From Methylolobus aquaticus (lineage in GTDB: Bacteria; Pseudomonadota; Gammaproteobacteria; Methylococcales; Methylococcaceae), in assembly GCA_004168015.1 (NCBI GenBank), contig SEYW01000012.1, positions 56,295 to 120,294 of the forward strand: a DNA stretch of 64,000 nt, given 5' to 3'. The first letter of the stretch is position 1, and every line of letters starts with the position of its first letter. This document shows positions 18,131-26,758 of this stretch, piece by piece. The notes below the pieces were generated by a model, which worked only from the letters and a program-made list of their open reading frames with translations, was not told the DNA's origin and did no database searches. The translations under genes and the position numbers were made by a program.

Positions 18131-18170
18131 CTGTCATCGTTTTTTCACAACCCCGTAATCCAGCTGTCAT
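18131..18170 (+). promoter_or_regulatory. Tandem Pho-box-like array upstream of porin gene
   Basis: Four seven-base units sit exactly 11 bases apart: CTGTCAT at 18131, TTTTCAC at 18142, CCGTAAT at 18153 and CTGTCAT at 18164. The PhoB box consensus is two CTGTCAT-like heptamers separated by four AT-rich bases, with 11-base periodicity, so this reads as two adjacent PhoB sites. A further inverted copy (GTGACAG, 18105-18111) lies nearer the divergent phosphatase gene. The array ends about 107 bases before the porin ATG. It predicts induction by phosphate starvation. Confidence 0.75.
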
Positions 18171-18277
18171 ACAACAAATTTATCGTTTGTCGCGAATAAG
18201 TCTTTCCGCGTAGTGGTGTTGGCAACAGCCCCGCCGGCGACTTTTAACCCTCCAACCGATAACAAGGGGTCTGTTCC

Positions 18278-19837
18278 ATGAAAGCGAGCCGTGTCGCGAT
18301 GGCGGTATCTGCGCTGATGGGCGGTGTGTGCATCACACCGGCCGAGGCGCTGGATCTGTACGTCGATGTGAAAACAAACCAAGTCTACACGGTGCCAGGG
18401 CCGCACCGCGTGAAGCTGGGTGCCTTCAAGCAGGTCGACGAAATGGCTGGCGAGATGGCCGCAGAAGCGCCGGCGCAAGTCGCCAGCGTTGATGACGTTA
18501 AAAAGGTCGAATCGAAGCTGAACCAGAAGATCGATGCGATCGCAAACAAGCCGAAGAAGCCTAACGAATCGAAAGGGACGATCGACGGCAAGGGCATCCG
18601 CTGGGAAACCAACGACGGCAAGTTCAAGTTCAGCATCAACGGACGTTTGCATACCGACGCCAACCTGAACTCGGGCGGCGACATCATCACCTACAACGAC
18701 AACAGCAACACCGGCACTTTCGAGCCTGGCGATCCGATCACGCAGAACCGACTGACCGACGGTACCGAAATCCGGCGGTTCCGTATGGAGTTCGCGGGTC
18801 AGTTCTATGACGATTTCCTCTGGAAGATGCAACCGGAAATCGCGAATGCCGGCGGCGACGGCACGATTGGTATCCGCGACGCCTTCATCCAGTACACCGG
18901 TTTCGACTGGGGCAAGTGGACACTGGGCCAGAGCAAGCAGCCGTTCAGCTACCAGCAGATGATGTCGTCGAACGACATGCCGTTCATGGAACGTTCGCTC
19001 GAGTACGAATTCACGAACCGCTCGGTCAACCGAGCCGTGGGTATCCGCTACGACATCGGCGGCGAGCAATGGGGCTTCGGGGTCGGTTGGTACGGCGATA
19101 CCGCCACCCGTCAGGCCTCGGGCACGACCGCGGCGGACGACGAAGGCTGGGGTGCGGCGGCGCGTTTGACCGCGGCACCGATTTATACGCCTGACACGCT
19201 GCTGCATGTCGGTACCTCCGTCGCGTATCGTGCACCGCGTTCGGGTGACCCCAACATCCGCTATCGTATCGCGCCTAGTGCCATCGACCATGTGAACTAC
19301 CTCGATACCGGCAACCTGAAGGGTTACGAGAACAGCCAGTTCTTCAACGCCGAAGCGACGGGTGCCTGGGGACCGCTGTCCTTCGAGGGCGAATACAACG
19401 CGACCTGGTTGAACCGCGACAGCGGCTACGACGACGGTTTCCTGAGTGGTTACCACTTCGACCTGATCTACAGCCTGACCGGCGAATCGCGGGCAGCGTT
19501 CTACAACGCCGAGCAGGGCGTCATCCGTAAGCTCCGGCCGAACCAGAACTTCGATCTGGCCGGGGGCTGGGGTGCCTGGGAACTCAAGGGTCGTATCATG
19601 TACGTCGACATGAACAACGTCGGCGATCCCGGCAACACCGGTGGCCGCGAACTGGCCTCGACCTTTGGCGTCAACTGGCACTGGAACGACTGGGCCCGGC
19701 TGCTGGTCGACTGGACCCACGTCTGGAATCTCGACGTCGGTGCCGCCAGCGTCCGCCGCGCGCAGCTCTGCTGTATCCCCGGCAACAACACCGGTGGCTG
19801 GGATCAGGTCTCGGCGCGCGTCTCGCTCGCCTACTAG
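18278..19837 (+). CDS. Phosphate-selective porin, OprP/OprO family
   Basis: A 519-residue outer-membrane protein. A signal peptide (residues 1-25, ending AEA) is followed by a coiled-coil stretch (about 65-95, VDDVKKVESKLNQKIDAI) and a long beta-barrel with alternating aromatic strands, e.g. GRLHTDANLN, RRFRMEFAGQFYDDFLWKMQPE and WTLGQSKQPFSYQQMMSS, ending in a terminal aromatic (SLAY). This matches phosphate/polyphosphate porins OprP and OprO. The Pho-box-like array upstream agrees. A good ribosome-binding site (AAGGGG) precedes the ATG. A strong hairpin follows the TAG stop, so the gene is probably monocistronic. Confidence 0.9.
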   Translation: MKASRVAMAVSALMGGVCITPAEALDLYVDVKTNQVYTVPGPHRVKLGAFKQVDEMAGEMAAEAPAQVASVDDVKKVESKLNQKIDAIANKPKKPNESKGTIDGKGIRWETNDGKFKFSINGRLHTDANLNSGGDIITYNDNSNTGTFEPGDPITQNRLTDGTEIRRFRMEFAGQFYDDFLWKMQPEIANAGGDGTIGIRDAFIQYTGFDWGKWTLGQSKQPFSYQQMMSSNDMPFMERSLEYEFTNRSVNRAVGIRYDIGGEQWGFGVGWYGDTATRQASGTTAADDEGWGAAARLTAAPIYTPDTLLHVGTSVAYRAPRSGDPNIRYRIAPSAIDHVNYLDTGNLKGYENSQFFNAEATGAWGPLSFEGEYNATWLNRDSGYDDGFLSGYHFDLIYSLTGESRAAFYNAEQGVIRKLRPNQNFDLAGGWGAWELKGRIMYVDMNNVGDPGNTGGRELASTFGVNWHWNDWARLLVDWTHVWNLDVGAASVRRAQLCCIPGNNTGGWDQVSARVSLAY

Positions 19838-20190
19838 GCCGAAGGGGGCAATTTCAGCAACCTGTCTGCTCTTGCTGGCAAGCCCACCGTTCCACACGGT
19901 GGGCTTGAGTTCGTCCGACTCACACGGGCGCAAGGCCGGGCGCCGGGGACTTCCGGGCCGGCTTTCCCCAACCGGTGGGCGCCCCTATGATATGCCGCGC
20001 TGTGTGATGCGGGGCAGAATCCGCGACTGGTTGCATGGTGCGGATTGGACGTGATCGCCCGGAGATTTCAGCCTCCGCAGCAATGACGGTTCTGTAGAGT
20101 GCCTGGTAACGTCGACGCGGGATACGTCAGCCGACCGCGCAAGGTCGGTGGGCTGGCGCTACAAGCTTGCAAAAGAAAGAGGAGTTTTTC
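19838..20190. other. Spacer between porin and pstS genes
   Basis: It contains the porin terminator and, near the far end, a CCGACC/GGTCGG hairpin (20132-20149) in what would be the pstS leader. I found no convincing Pho box close to pstS: CTGTAGA/CTGGTAA at 20091-20108 has the right spacing but poor sequence. Confidence 0.45.
19879..19907 (+). terminator. Terminator hairpin after porin gene
   Basis: Perfect 12-base stem CAAGCCCACCGT / ACGGTGGGCTTG with a TCCAC loop, 42 bases after the stop codon. It has only a weak T-rich tail (AGTTCGTC), so termination may need Rho or be partial. Confidence 0.75.
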
Positions 20191-21240
20191 GTGAAGAAAA
20201 TTTTAGTGATTGGCTCGGCCTTGGTCGCCACGCTGGCTACAAGCGCCGCCTGGGCTGCCGGACGCGATGCGCTCAGCATCGTCGGTTCATCGACGGTGTA
20301 TCCGTTTTCCACCGTGGTTGCCGAGCAGTTCGGCAAAGGCGGGACCTTCAAGACGCCCAAAGTCGAGTCGACGGGAACCGGCGGCGGCATCAAGTTGTTT
20401 TGCGGAGGCGTGGGTGTGCAGTACCCCGATATCGCCAATGCATCCCGCAAAATGAAGCCGGCCGAATTCAAGAGTTGCCAGGCAGCGGGCGTCAAGGAAA
20501 TCGTCGAGGTCAAGATCGGCTACGACGGGATCGTGATCGCCCAGTCGAAGAAGTCGGCATCGTTTCCGCTGACGCGTAAGGACATCTATCTGGCCCTGGC
20601 GAAGCAGGTGCCGGACCCGGAGTGCTCGGATTGCGGCAAGCTGATCGACAACCCCTACAAGACCTGGAGTGATGTCAACTCAGCGCTCCCGAACCGCAAG
20701 ATCGAAGTCATGGGTCCGCCGCCGACGTCGGGAACGCGGGATGCGTTCGTCGAACTGGCCATGGAAAAGGGTTGCGAGGAGTTCGAATGGATCAAGGACT
20801 GGAAGAAGAAGAAGGAGGCGGACTTCAAGAAGATGTGCCAGACGATGCGTGAGGACGGCGGGTTCATCGAGGCGGGCGAGAACGACAATCTGATCGTGCA
20901 AAAGCTGCTGTCGAATCCGAACTCGCTCGGCATTTTCGGCTACAGCTTCCTCGAAGAAAACACGGACAAGGTCGCAGCCCTGCCGGTGGAAGGCGTGACG
21001 CCGGACTACGATACCATCTCTTCCATGCAGTATTCGGTTTCCCGGCCGCTGTTCTTCTACGTCAAGAAGGCGCATGTCGGAACGGTGCCGGGCATACAGG
21101 AGTTTGTAACCGAGTTCACCAGCGAGAAGGCCTGGGGCGATGACGGCTACCTGACGAAGAAGGGCTTCATTCCGCTGCCGGAATACGAGCGGAAGTCTGT
21201 CGGCGAAGCGGCTCGCCAGATGAAGACGTTTTCCCCGTAA
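20191..21240 (+). CDS. pstS: Phosphate-binding protein PstS
   Basis: From the GTG at 20191, placed six bases after a strong AGGAG, it encodes 349 residues. A signal peptide ends AWAAG. The phosphate-binding motifs are present: VGSSTVYPFSTVVAEQF, TGTGGGIKLFCGGVG, and SGTRDAF. The Cys-rich loop (DPECSDCGK) and the lysine-rich helix (DWKKKKEADFKK) are unusual and recall PstS forms of marine and environmental Proteobacteria. It should capture phosphate in the periplasm for a Pst ABC permease, but no pstC, pstA or pstB gene is present in this window. It follows the porin gene and ends at its own terminator. Confidence 0.9.
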   Translation: MKKILVIGSALVATLATSAAWAAGRDALSIVGSSTVYPFSTVVAEQFGKGGTFKTPKVESTGTGGGIKLFCGGVGVQYPDIANASRKMKPAEFKSCQAAGVKEIVEVKIGYDGIVIAQSKKSASFPLTRKDIYLALAKQVPDPECSDCGKLIDNPYKTWSDVNSALPNRKIEVMGPPPTSGTRDAFVELAMEKGCEEFEWIKDWKKKKEADFKKMCQTMREDGGFIEAGENDNLIVQKLLSNPNSLGIFGYSFLEENTDKVAALPVEGVTPDYDTISSMQYSVSRPLFFYVKKAHVGTVPGIQEFVTEFTSEKAWGDDGYLTKKGFIPLPEYERKSVGEAARQMKTFSP

Positions 21241-21262
21241 TCCGCTGTTCGGGAAGGTCTCC

Positions 21263-21288
21263 GCAGGCGTCGGGCTTCCGGCGCCTGC
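21263..21288 (+). terminator. Terminator hairpin after pstS
   Basis: An 11-base stem GCAGGCGTCGG / CCGGCGCCTGC (one G-U pair) with loop GCTT, followed by ACGTCTTT, 22 bases after the pstS stop. It may also serve the convergent DUF3616 gene. Confidence 0.7.
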
Positions 21289-21484
21289 ACGTCTTTACCA
21301 GCCTCCCAGCCTGCTCATCCCGCGCCCCGACCGTCAGCTGTCTCGGGGGCAAGGTCGGCAGGTACCGCAATTACCCTCCCGCCCCGCGGAAAGGAGGGCG
21401 TGCCACACCACTCCTTACCTCGCCGCCTTCCGGGTGCTGGTTGCACCGTGAGCACGGATTGGTCCGGGGCATTGACCGGCCGAG

Positions 21485-22462
21485 TCAGTAGCCGATCCAA
21501 AGCCCTCGAAAACTCTGCAGTTCCAAGGTCCGCCGAAGGCAGCGCGTACCATTGACCTCCTCGCCGCGGTCGTCGCTGAGCACCTGCTCCCGGTGTGCCA
21601 GATCGGGATAAAGTACCAGGGCCTCGGGATTGAGTCCCGCCAAGGGACCGGTGCTTACCGGTTTCGGTGGGTCGGCCGAGTGGCCGGTCCATTCGTATAC
21701 CTGAAACGTTCCCTCGTCGTCGTGGGGACCGGCAACGATCAGGTATTGGCCGAGGGTGTCGGAGTAATCGATGCTGCGGATCCCGCGGCCACCCAAATCG
21801 AGCAGCAGCGGCGAGCCGAACCGCGCGGGCTGTGCCTGCATGACTTCCTCGGGGTTTTCGATTAGCACCAGCAGCGCTTTCCCGGACGGACGCGGGTTGC
21901 GAAATCCGATCATCAAGCCGCCCCGCGGGGTCTTGGACAGGCCCTCGATGTTCAGGCCGTCCGCACTTTCCGGCGGCAGGGTGGCCGCTTTGTCCAGGCC
22001 GAACTTCCCTAGTTCGGGATGCGCGGTGAGGTCCTCGATCAGAGTCCGGTAAGGCGTGCCGACGGCTTCGAGGTGGATGCTTTCCCCCTGGTAGTCCACA
22101 CGCGAGGCGAAGAGACGGCGCCGGGTTCCCGCATCACCGTTCGGATTCGCGGAGTGTGAAGTGATCCAGTAGATACGGTCGCCGATCCGGGCGGCGCCCT
22201 CGAGATCGGTTTCGGTGTCGGCCACGCCCAGGAATCCGGTGAAGTCCTCCTGGTAGAACGGGTGGCCGGGATCGTCACGATCGTAGACCCGCAGCACGCT
22301 GTCCTTGTCGTTCGCGACAACGAAGTAGTGTTGCCCGATGGGTGCTGCAGCCGATGCATCGCACATGCCGCCATACCGCGAAAGCTCGGCGGAATGTGCG
22401 TTCGAAAGCGCTGCCATGGCAACGATGAGGCCGAACGAACAGGGTGACGTCGGGGGCTTCAT
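21485..22462 (-). CDS. DUF3616 domain exported protein
   Basis: A 325-residue protein with a signal peptide (MKPPTSPCSFGLIVAMAALSN, cleavage near AHSAE). The body shows beta-propeller-like repeats (ADTETDLEGAARIGDRIYWITSH, NIEGLSKTPRGGLMIGFRNP, GIRSIDYSDTLGQYLIVAGPHDDE) typical of DUF3616. The fold resembles phytase-like and SdiA-type esterase propellers, and it lies in a neighbourhood with a phytase-like esterase and PstS proteins. A role in organophosphate use is inference from context. I start at the ATG at 22462. Confidence 0.85.
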   Translation of the reverse strand: MKPPTSPCSFGLIVAMAALSNAHSAELSRYGGMCDASAAAPIGQHYFVVANDKDSVLRVYDRDDPGHPFYQEDFTGFLGVADTETDLEGAARIGDRIYWITSHSANPNGDAGTRRRLFASRVDYQGESIHLEAVGTPYRTLIEDLTAHPELGKFGLDKAATLPPESADGLNIEGLSKTPRGGLMIGFRNPRPSGKALLVLIENPEEVMQAQPARFGSPLLLDLGGRGIRSIDYSDTLGQYLIVAGPHDDEGTFQVYEWTGHSADPPKPVSTGPLAGLNPEALVLYPDLAHREQVLSDDRGEEVNGTRCLRRTLELQSFRGLWIGY

Positions 22463-22511
22463 GGGGACTCCGGAATTCGACACGTTCAGCCGTCCTGAAG
22501 CGCTGGATGGA

Positions 22512-24749
22512 TCAATCCGTCCAGCCAAGCACGTTGTGGATGATCGACCAGCGCCGGGTATGTGACTTCGCTCCCTGGCCGAGAATCCAGAAATCGTAGG
22601 CTCGGTCGATGGTGCCGCGGGCCCGGTGGATCACGAGCCAGCTTTCGATGAACTCGAGCAGATCCTCATCCTCAGGGTGAACCATGTAACCCATGGGTAT
22701 CTGTACCGAAGTCGGGCGCGGCACGACCACGGTGAAATGTGGATGGAGCAGGGTCCAGGCTGTGCCAACCTCGGCCGTTACCAGCATCGCGTCGACATTC
22801 GTCACTTTCTCCTCGAAGAAGTAACGCAAGGCCCGGACGAACTCGGTCTTGACCTCGACCGGGGCCAGATAATTGGTCAGAGCCGCCACGGGTAGCTGCA
22901 ACTCGGTCGGAATGCCGATCGTCAGGTGATGTTGCTTGTGGATCGCCTCCAGGGTCGCAAACTTGGCGCGGTCCGGATCCCGCACGGCGAAGCCAAGCAC
23001 GCCCTGGTAATAGGGGGTGGACAGACGCTTGGCCGGGATCAGCGAGGTGCTGTAGGGGACGCTCGGCACGACGTCGATCAGGCCGGCATCGATTTCCTGC
23101 GTCACGTTCTGCCAGGTGAACGGCACGAACTCGAGCTTCACGCCCAGTTCGTGCGCCAGGGCGCCGGCCAGGTCGACGTCGAAGCCCACCAGATCATGGT
23201 GGGCATTGAAAAATGTCAGGGGCAAGCGGTCGGCGTTGTAGCCCACGCGGAGGACGCCGTTCCGGCGGATGCGCTCCAGCGCACCGTTATGTTTCCGCGC
23301 GAGCGGTGCCCCGATCTCCTCCGGGGGTTCGTCGTCGACGATGATCTCGACCGGGCGTGTCGGCAGCTGCATGTTCATGAGCAACTGATCCTGATGATTC
23401 TCCGGATCGATGAACAGCGACAACAGGATCTTCGTGACGATGACCGCGGCTACGGTCACGCCTCCGGATATCGCCAGCGCCATCAGAATCCGGTGCCGGT
23501 CGAAACGCAGGTAGCCGGCCATGAAGCCGCCGGTGACCAGGCAGGTCGCGAGCAGGCACATCGTGGCCAGCAGGCTGCTGAAACGCCCCGTGACGAGGTC
23601 GCTGGCCAGATAGAGCTGGAAAAGATCCTGCGGGATGTCCAACAGGTCCATCAGGAACGGGACGGCGGTGGAGGTCTTGGCGAAGAAGCTCAACACGCCG
23701 GCACCGAACAGGACCGGATAGTCGCTCCAGTCCAGCGCCTCGTCGGCCAGCCAGGCGGCGAATGGCAGGAACAGCAGCATCAGCAGCTTTCCCGCCATCG
23801 GGAAGTTGAATGCGATCGGGATGATCGCGTCGACGCTGTTCTCGGCCGCTTCACTGTGCAGGTCGTAGTCCTTGATCAACTCTTTCGCACGTTCGGCGAG
23901 CAGCGGCAGGACGATGAACAGGTTGTCGGCGACAAACGCCGTCAGCAGCGCGTCCTTCGCGACCGAGACGACGTGGCGGTAGCGGAACGGCGTCAGGGCC
24001 GTGACAAAGAATGGTACGACCAGGAACGTCAGTAGCACGGCAGCCACGATGAACGTGACGAAATACACCTGCAGACGCTCGAATTCGGTGATGCTCATGG
24101 TGCCGGCGGCAACCGCGCCGATCGCGAAAATTCCCAGGGGCGTCAACCCGGCGACGAACTTGGTGACACGTGATACCGCCTCGTTGAGCACCATGAAGGC
24201 GTCGAGCACGCGCTCCTTGTTGCGCGTCTCGATCAGCGCCAGACCCATGGCGACGCAAAACAGGACGACCGCCGGAACAGCGCTATTGGCCAGCGACGCG
24301 AACGGATTGTCAGGGATGAATACTTCCGCGACATTGAACGGCCGCGGCGGCTGGACCAGGGCCGTACTGAAGAACGAGCCGCTTTGCAGATCCGGAAAAG
24401 CCAGCGTCATCGCGACGATCAGCAGTGCCGTAACCACCCACATCGCGACGATCGACAGGCCTCCGCCCTGCGCGAGCAGGCGAGCGTCGCTGCGTGACAG
24501 GCGTCCGAGCGAAGCCATCAGCCCCAGGACCAGGTAGGGGATGACGGTCATCTGCATCAGCCGGATATAGGCATCTACTGCCGTCTGCAGCACGGCGGCA
24601 CCTTCGCCGAAGAACAAGCCGACCGCGACGCCCAGCACGAAGCCGACCACAACGCGGGTGCCGAAGCTCATGTCAGAGATGAACTTCAGTCGTTTGGGAC
24701 GGACGACGTCGGGTTCACTGGGTGGCATAGCCTTGCTGCCTGTGGTCAT
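22512..24749 (-). CDS. Cation:dicarboxylate symporter fused to periplasmic binding protein
   Basis: A 745-residue fusion. Residues about 25-430 are a DAACS (DctA/GltP, SDF) sodium- or proton-coupled symporter with eight membrane segments and the re-entrant motif region (FFAKTSTAVPFLMDLL, FNFPMAGKL). After a last membrane helix (VTVAAVIVTKILLSLF) and a linker, residues about 500-735 form an SBP_bac_3 amino-acid-binding domain (RIRRNGVLRVGYNADRLPLTF, FDVDLAGALAHELG, DAGLIDVVPSV). The binding domain is thus tethered at the membrane next to the carrier. Start: ATG at 24749 after a GGAG ribosome-binding site. Substrate unknown; dicarboxylate or amino acid. Confidence 0.9.
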   Translation of the reverse strand: MTTGSKAMPPSEPDVVRPKRLKFISDMSFGTRVVVGFVLGVAVGLFFGEGAAVLQTAVDAYIRLMQMTVIPYLVLGLMASLGRLSRSDARLLAQGGGLSIVAMWVVTALLIVAMTLAFPDLQSGSFFSTALVQPPRPFNVAEVFIPDNPFASLANSAVPAVVLFCVAMGLALIETRNKERVLDAFMVLNEAVSRVTKFVAGLTPLGIFAIGAVAAGTMSITEFERLQVYFVTFIVAAVLLTFLVVPFFVTALTPFRYRHVVSVAKDALLTAFVADNLFIVLPLLAERAKELIKDYDLHSEAAENSVDAIIPIAFNFPMAGKLLMLLFLPFAAWLADEALDWSDYPVLFGAGVLSFFAKTSTAVPFLMDLLDIPQDLFQLYLASDLVTGRFSSLLATMCLLATCLVTGGFMAGYLRFDRHRILMALAISGGVTVAAVIVTKILLSLFIDPENHQDQLLMNMQLPTRPVEIIVDDEPPEEIGAPLARKHNGALERIRRNGVLRVGYNADRLPLTFFNAHHDLVGFDVDLAGALAHELGVKLEFVPFTWQNVTQEIDAGLIDVVPSVPYSTSLIPAKRLSTPYYQGVLGFAVRDPDRAKFATLEAIHKQHHLTIGIPTELQLPVAALTNYLAPVEVKTEFVRALRYFFEEKVTNVDAMLVTAEVGTAWTLLHPHFTVVVPRPTSVQIPMGYMVHPEDEDLLEFIESWLVIHRARGTIDRAYDFWILGQGAKSHTRRWSIIHNVLGWTD

Positions 24750-25153
24750 CAATACTACTCCGGGACGTGAAGCATGCGGGGTGATAAGGGAGACGGATAT
24801 GCCCTGTGAGCCCGCCCCGGTAACGACCAAGCTTATGCAGAGCCAGCCCGGCTCCGGCTGTGATGCTGCACCTCGGCCATGCCTCAGGGGCGCTCAAAGC
24901 AATGCCTCACGCAGCTACGGCCGCGTCGATGTGCCGACGCCGAGTGGCGAGAGGCTACCCCAAGGAAAATCTGAACAAAAGGCATGCTCGCTTCGTACGG
25001 AGTCGGTGACGCGAGAGGCGGTTTTGCCCTACCTGAAGAAATCAGAGTGTCCGTGACCCGGCGCGGGGCATTGATCCATCGGCATCGTCGTCGCGTGGTC
25101 AGGGTTCTCGGGGCGGCTCAGGCTTTCCTTGACGCCGCTGGGCCGCCCCTGAG
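24750..25153. other. Intergenic between two minus-strand genes
   Basis: No gene is supported. Reading frames here are shadows or lack any recognisable motif. The promoter of the symporter gene should lie in the first 150 bases, but I see no clear match. Confidence 0.4.
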
Positions 25154-26521
25154 TCAGTTCGAGCCCAGGCGCGTCAGTTTCGTGTGGGCAGCGTGTGAGC
25201 CCCGCTCCTTGCCGTGCGCCGGCTGCCCGGAGGCTACGCGGTTGAGGGGGGTGGAACAGGCGTGGTTCGGTCCGGCGCCTGCTCGGGGGAGCGGCTGATA
25301 ACGGGGAAGATCACCCGGATCGACCGCAAAGGCCAGGAAGCGGCTGGCGCGCTCGCGCTCGAAGTCGTTGTCCGCGGAAGCGATCAGCAGATGGCGCCCG
25401 TCAGCGAGATCCGGCCCGAAGGTCAGTCCTTCGACCTTTTCGGGCATGTCCGGGATGCCGGCGCGCAACAGATCGACGAACAGTGTTTTTGCGACCGGGG
25501 TAACCTGATTCGTACCGCCGCCGTCGCTCACCGTAGTGCCGGTCGACGGCAAGGCCGCGATGGACCGGACGTCGGTTGCGCCGTTGAGATCGACGCGAAA
25601 GATGCTCTTGAAGGTGGTCTCGGCCGCCGGCTTGGAGTCGTGTTCTATGATCAGGAACTCATGATCGTTGATCGCAAGGATCTCGCTGAGGCCGTTCGCG
25701 GGACGTTCCATCACGTACATGTACTCGCGTACGGCGCCGTTTTGCAGATCGACTTCCAAGATACGGCAGTTCACCCCGACAGGCTTACGGTCGGTGCCCA
25801 GTGCGCCGTCCTGCAGCAGCGGTTGTTGGATTACGGCCAGCAGGCGTGCTCCATCGGGCGTGATCGCGAGCCCCTCGAAGCCTCGGTTCGGCTGACGTCC
25901 CGTCAGGTTCTTGTTCTTCTCGTCGTCGGGGTTGGCGGAAGGAAAATCGACGAGGAATTTTCGCGGCACGGGAAGGTTGCGGATGCGCTTGCCGGACTTC
26001 AGGTCCACTTCGTAGATGTGCGGGCCGTATTCATCGCAGATCAGCGCGGTGTGGCCGCACCCGCTGACGCGCAGGCCTTCGGGGTCGAGGCGCAGACCCT
26101 CGGGCGAATTGATCGCATCGAACGCGCCGGCATGCCCGGTGAATTGTCTTCCGTCCTCGGTTCTGAGCAGCAAGGTGCTCGTCAGCACTGGCTCCACCGC
26201 ATACCGGTTCTCGGCAACTTTGGCGAGCTTGATGTCGATCCGGTACAAGCGGTTGAAATAGGATGTCTTACCGCCCGCCGGTCCGCGATCCGGCAACGCG
26301 AGATAGGAGTTTCCGTTACCGCTGTACGTGATCGCCGAACCCAGCCCCCCGACACGGTTGTGGGGTGACGCGCCGTCTTCCAGCGTGCGGTCGAGCTTCG
26401 ACTGGTCGACTGCATCGCCGGGAATCGAGCCTTCGCCGATGAATGTGACCGCAGCTTGCGCGGACATGAAGGGCGTTACGGTGACTGCCGCAACAAGCAG
26501 CAGTGCCGATATCGTTTTCAT
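25154..26521 (-). CDS. Phytase-like esterase (PF13449-type), exported
   Basis: A 455-residue protein with a clean signal peptide (VAAVTVTPFMSAQA). The mature part is a propeller with motifs of the esterase-like activity of phytase family: GGLGSAITYSGNGNSYLALPDRG, NSPEGLRLDPEGLRVSG, NRGFEGLAITPDG and EKVEGLTFGPDL. Homologues hydrolyse phosphate esters in the periplasm or outside the cell, so it could liberate phosphate for the nearby porin and PstS proteins. The last 50 residues are basic and low in structure and may be a poorly conserved extension. Catalysis is inferred from family only. Confidence 0.85.
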   Translation of the reverse strand: MKTISALLLVAAVTVTPFMSAQAAVTFIGEGSIPGDAVDQSKLDRTLEDGASPHNRVGGLGSAITYSGNGNSYLALPDRGPAGGKTSYFNRLYRIDIKLAKVAENRYAVEPVLTSTLLLRTEDGRQFTGHAGAFDAINSPEGLRLDPEGLRVSGCGHTALICDEYGPHIYEVDLKSGKRIRNLPVPRKFLVDFPSANPDDEKNKNLTGRQPNRGFEGLAITPDGARLLAVIQQPLLQDGALGTDRKPVGVNCRILEVDLQNGAVREYMYVMERPANGLSEILAINDHEFLIIEHDSKPAAETTFKSIFRVDLNGATDVRSIAALPSTGTTVSDGGGTNQVTPVAKTLFVDLLRAGIPDMPEKVEGLTFGPDLADGRHLLIASADNDFERERASRFLAFAVDPGDLPRYQPLPRAGAGPNHACSTPLNRVASGQPAHGKERGSHAAHTKLTRLGSN

Positions 26522-26758
26522 CGATGGTTTATCCGAACTTCGTAAGAGCGCTATAAGGGAGGACCGAGATCCATTTGGTGCTCACCCGGCTTAGGAGACC
26601 TCAACGCAGACGGGCGGCATATGCCCATGACGGGCATCACAGCCACATCCTGTCAAGAATGTGTTACAGGATTGTGAATGCGGCGGGTCGAAGCCGATTG
26701 TTGCGGGGTTTTTCAGTGCTGCGAAGTCACGCGGTCGGGCCCGCACCGCGTGACGTCC

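Noticed and set aside
18167..19933. A 588-codon open frame on the minus strand across the porin gene
   Set aside because: It is antisense to the well-supported OprP-type porin and has no recognisable domain; high-G+C third positions on the real strand keep this frame open.
20091..20108. Pho box in front of pstS at 20191
   Set aside because: CTGTAGA and CTGGTAA have the right 11-base spacing but too few consensus bases.
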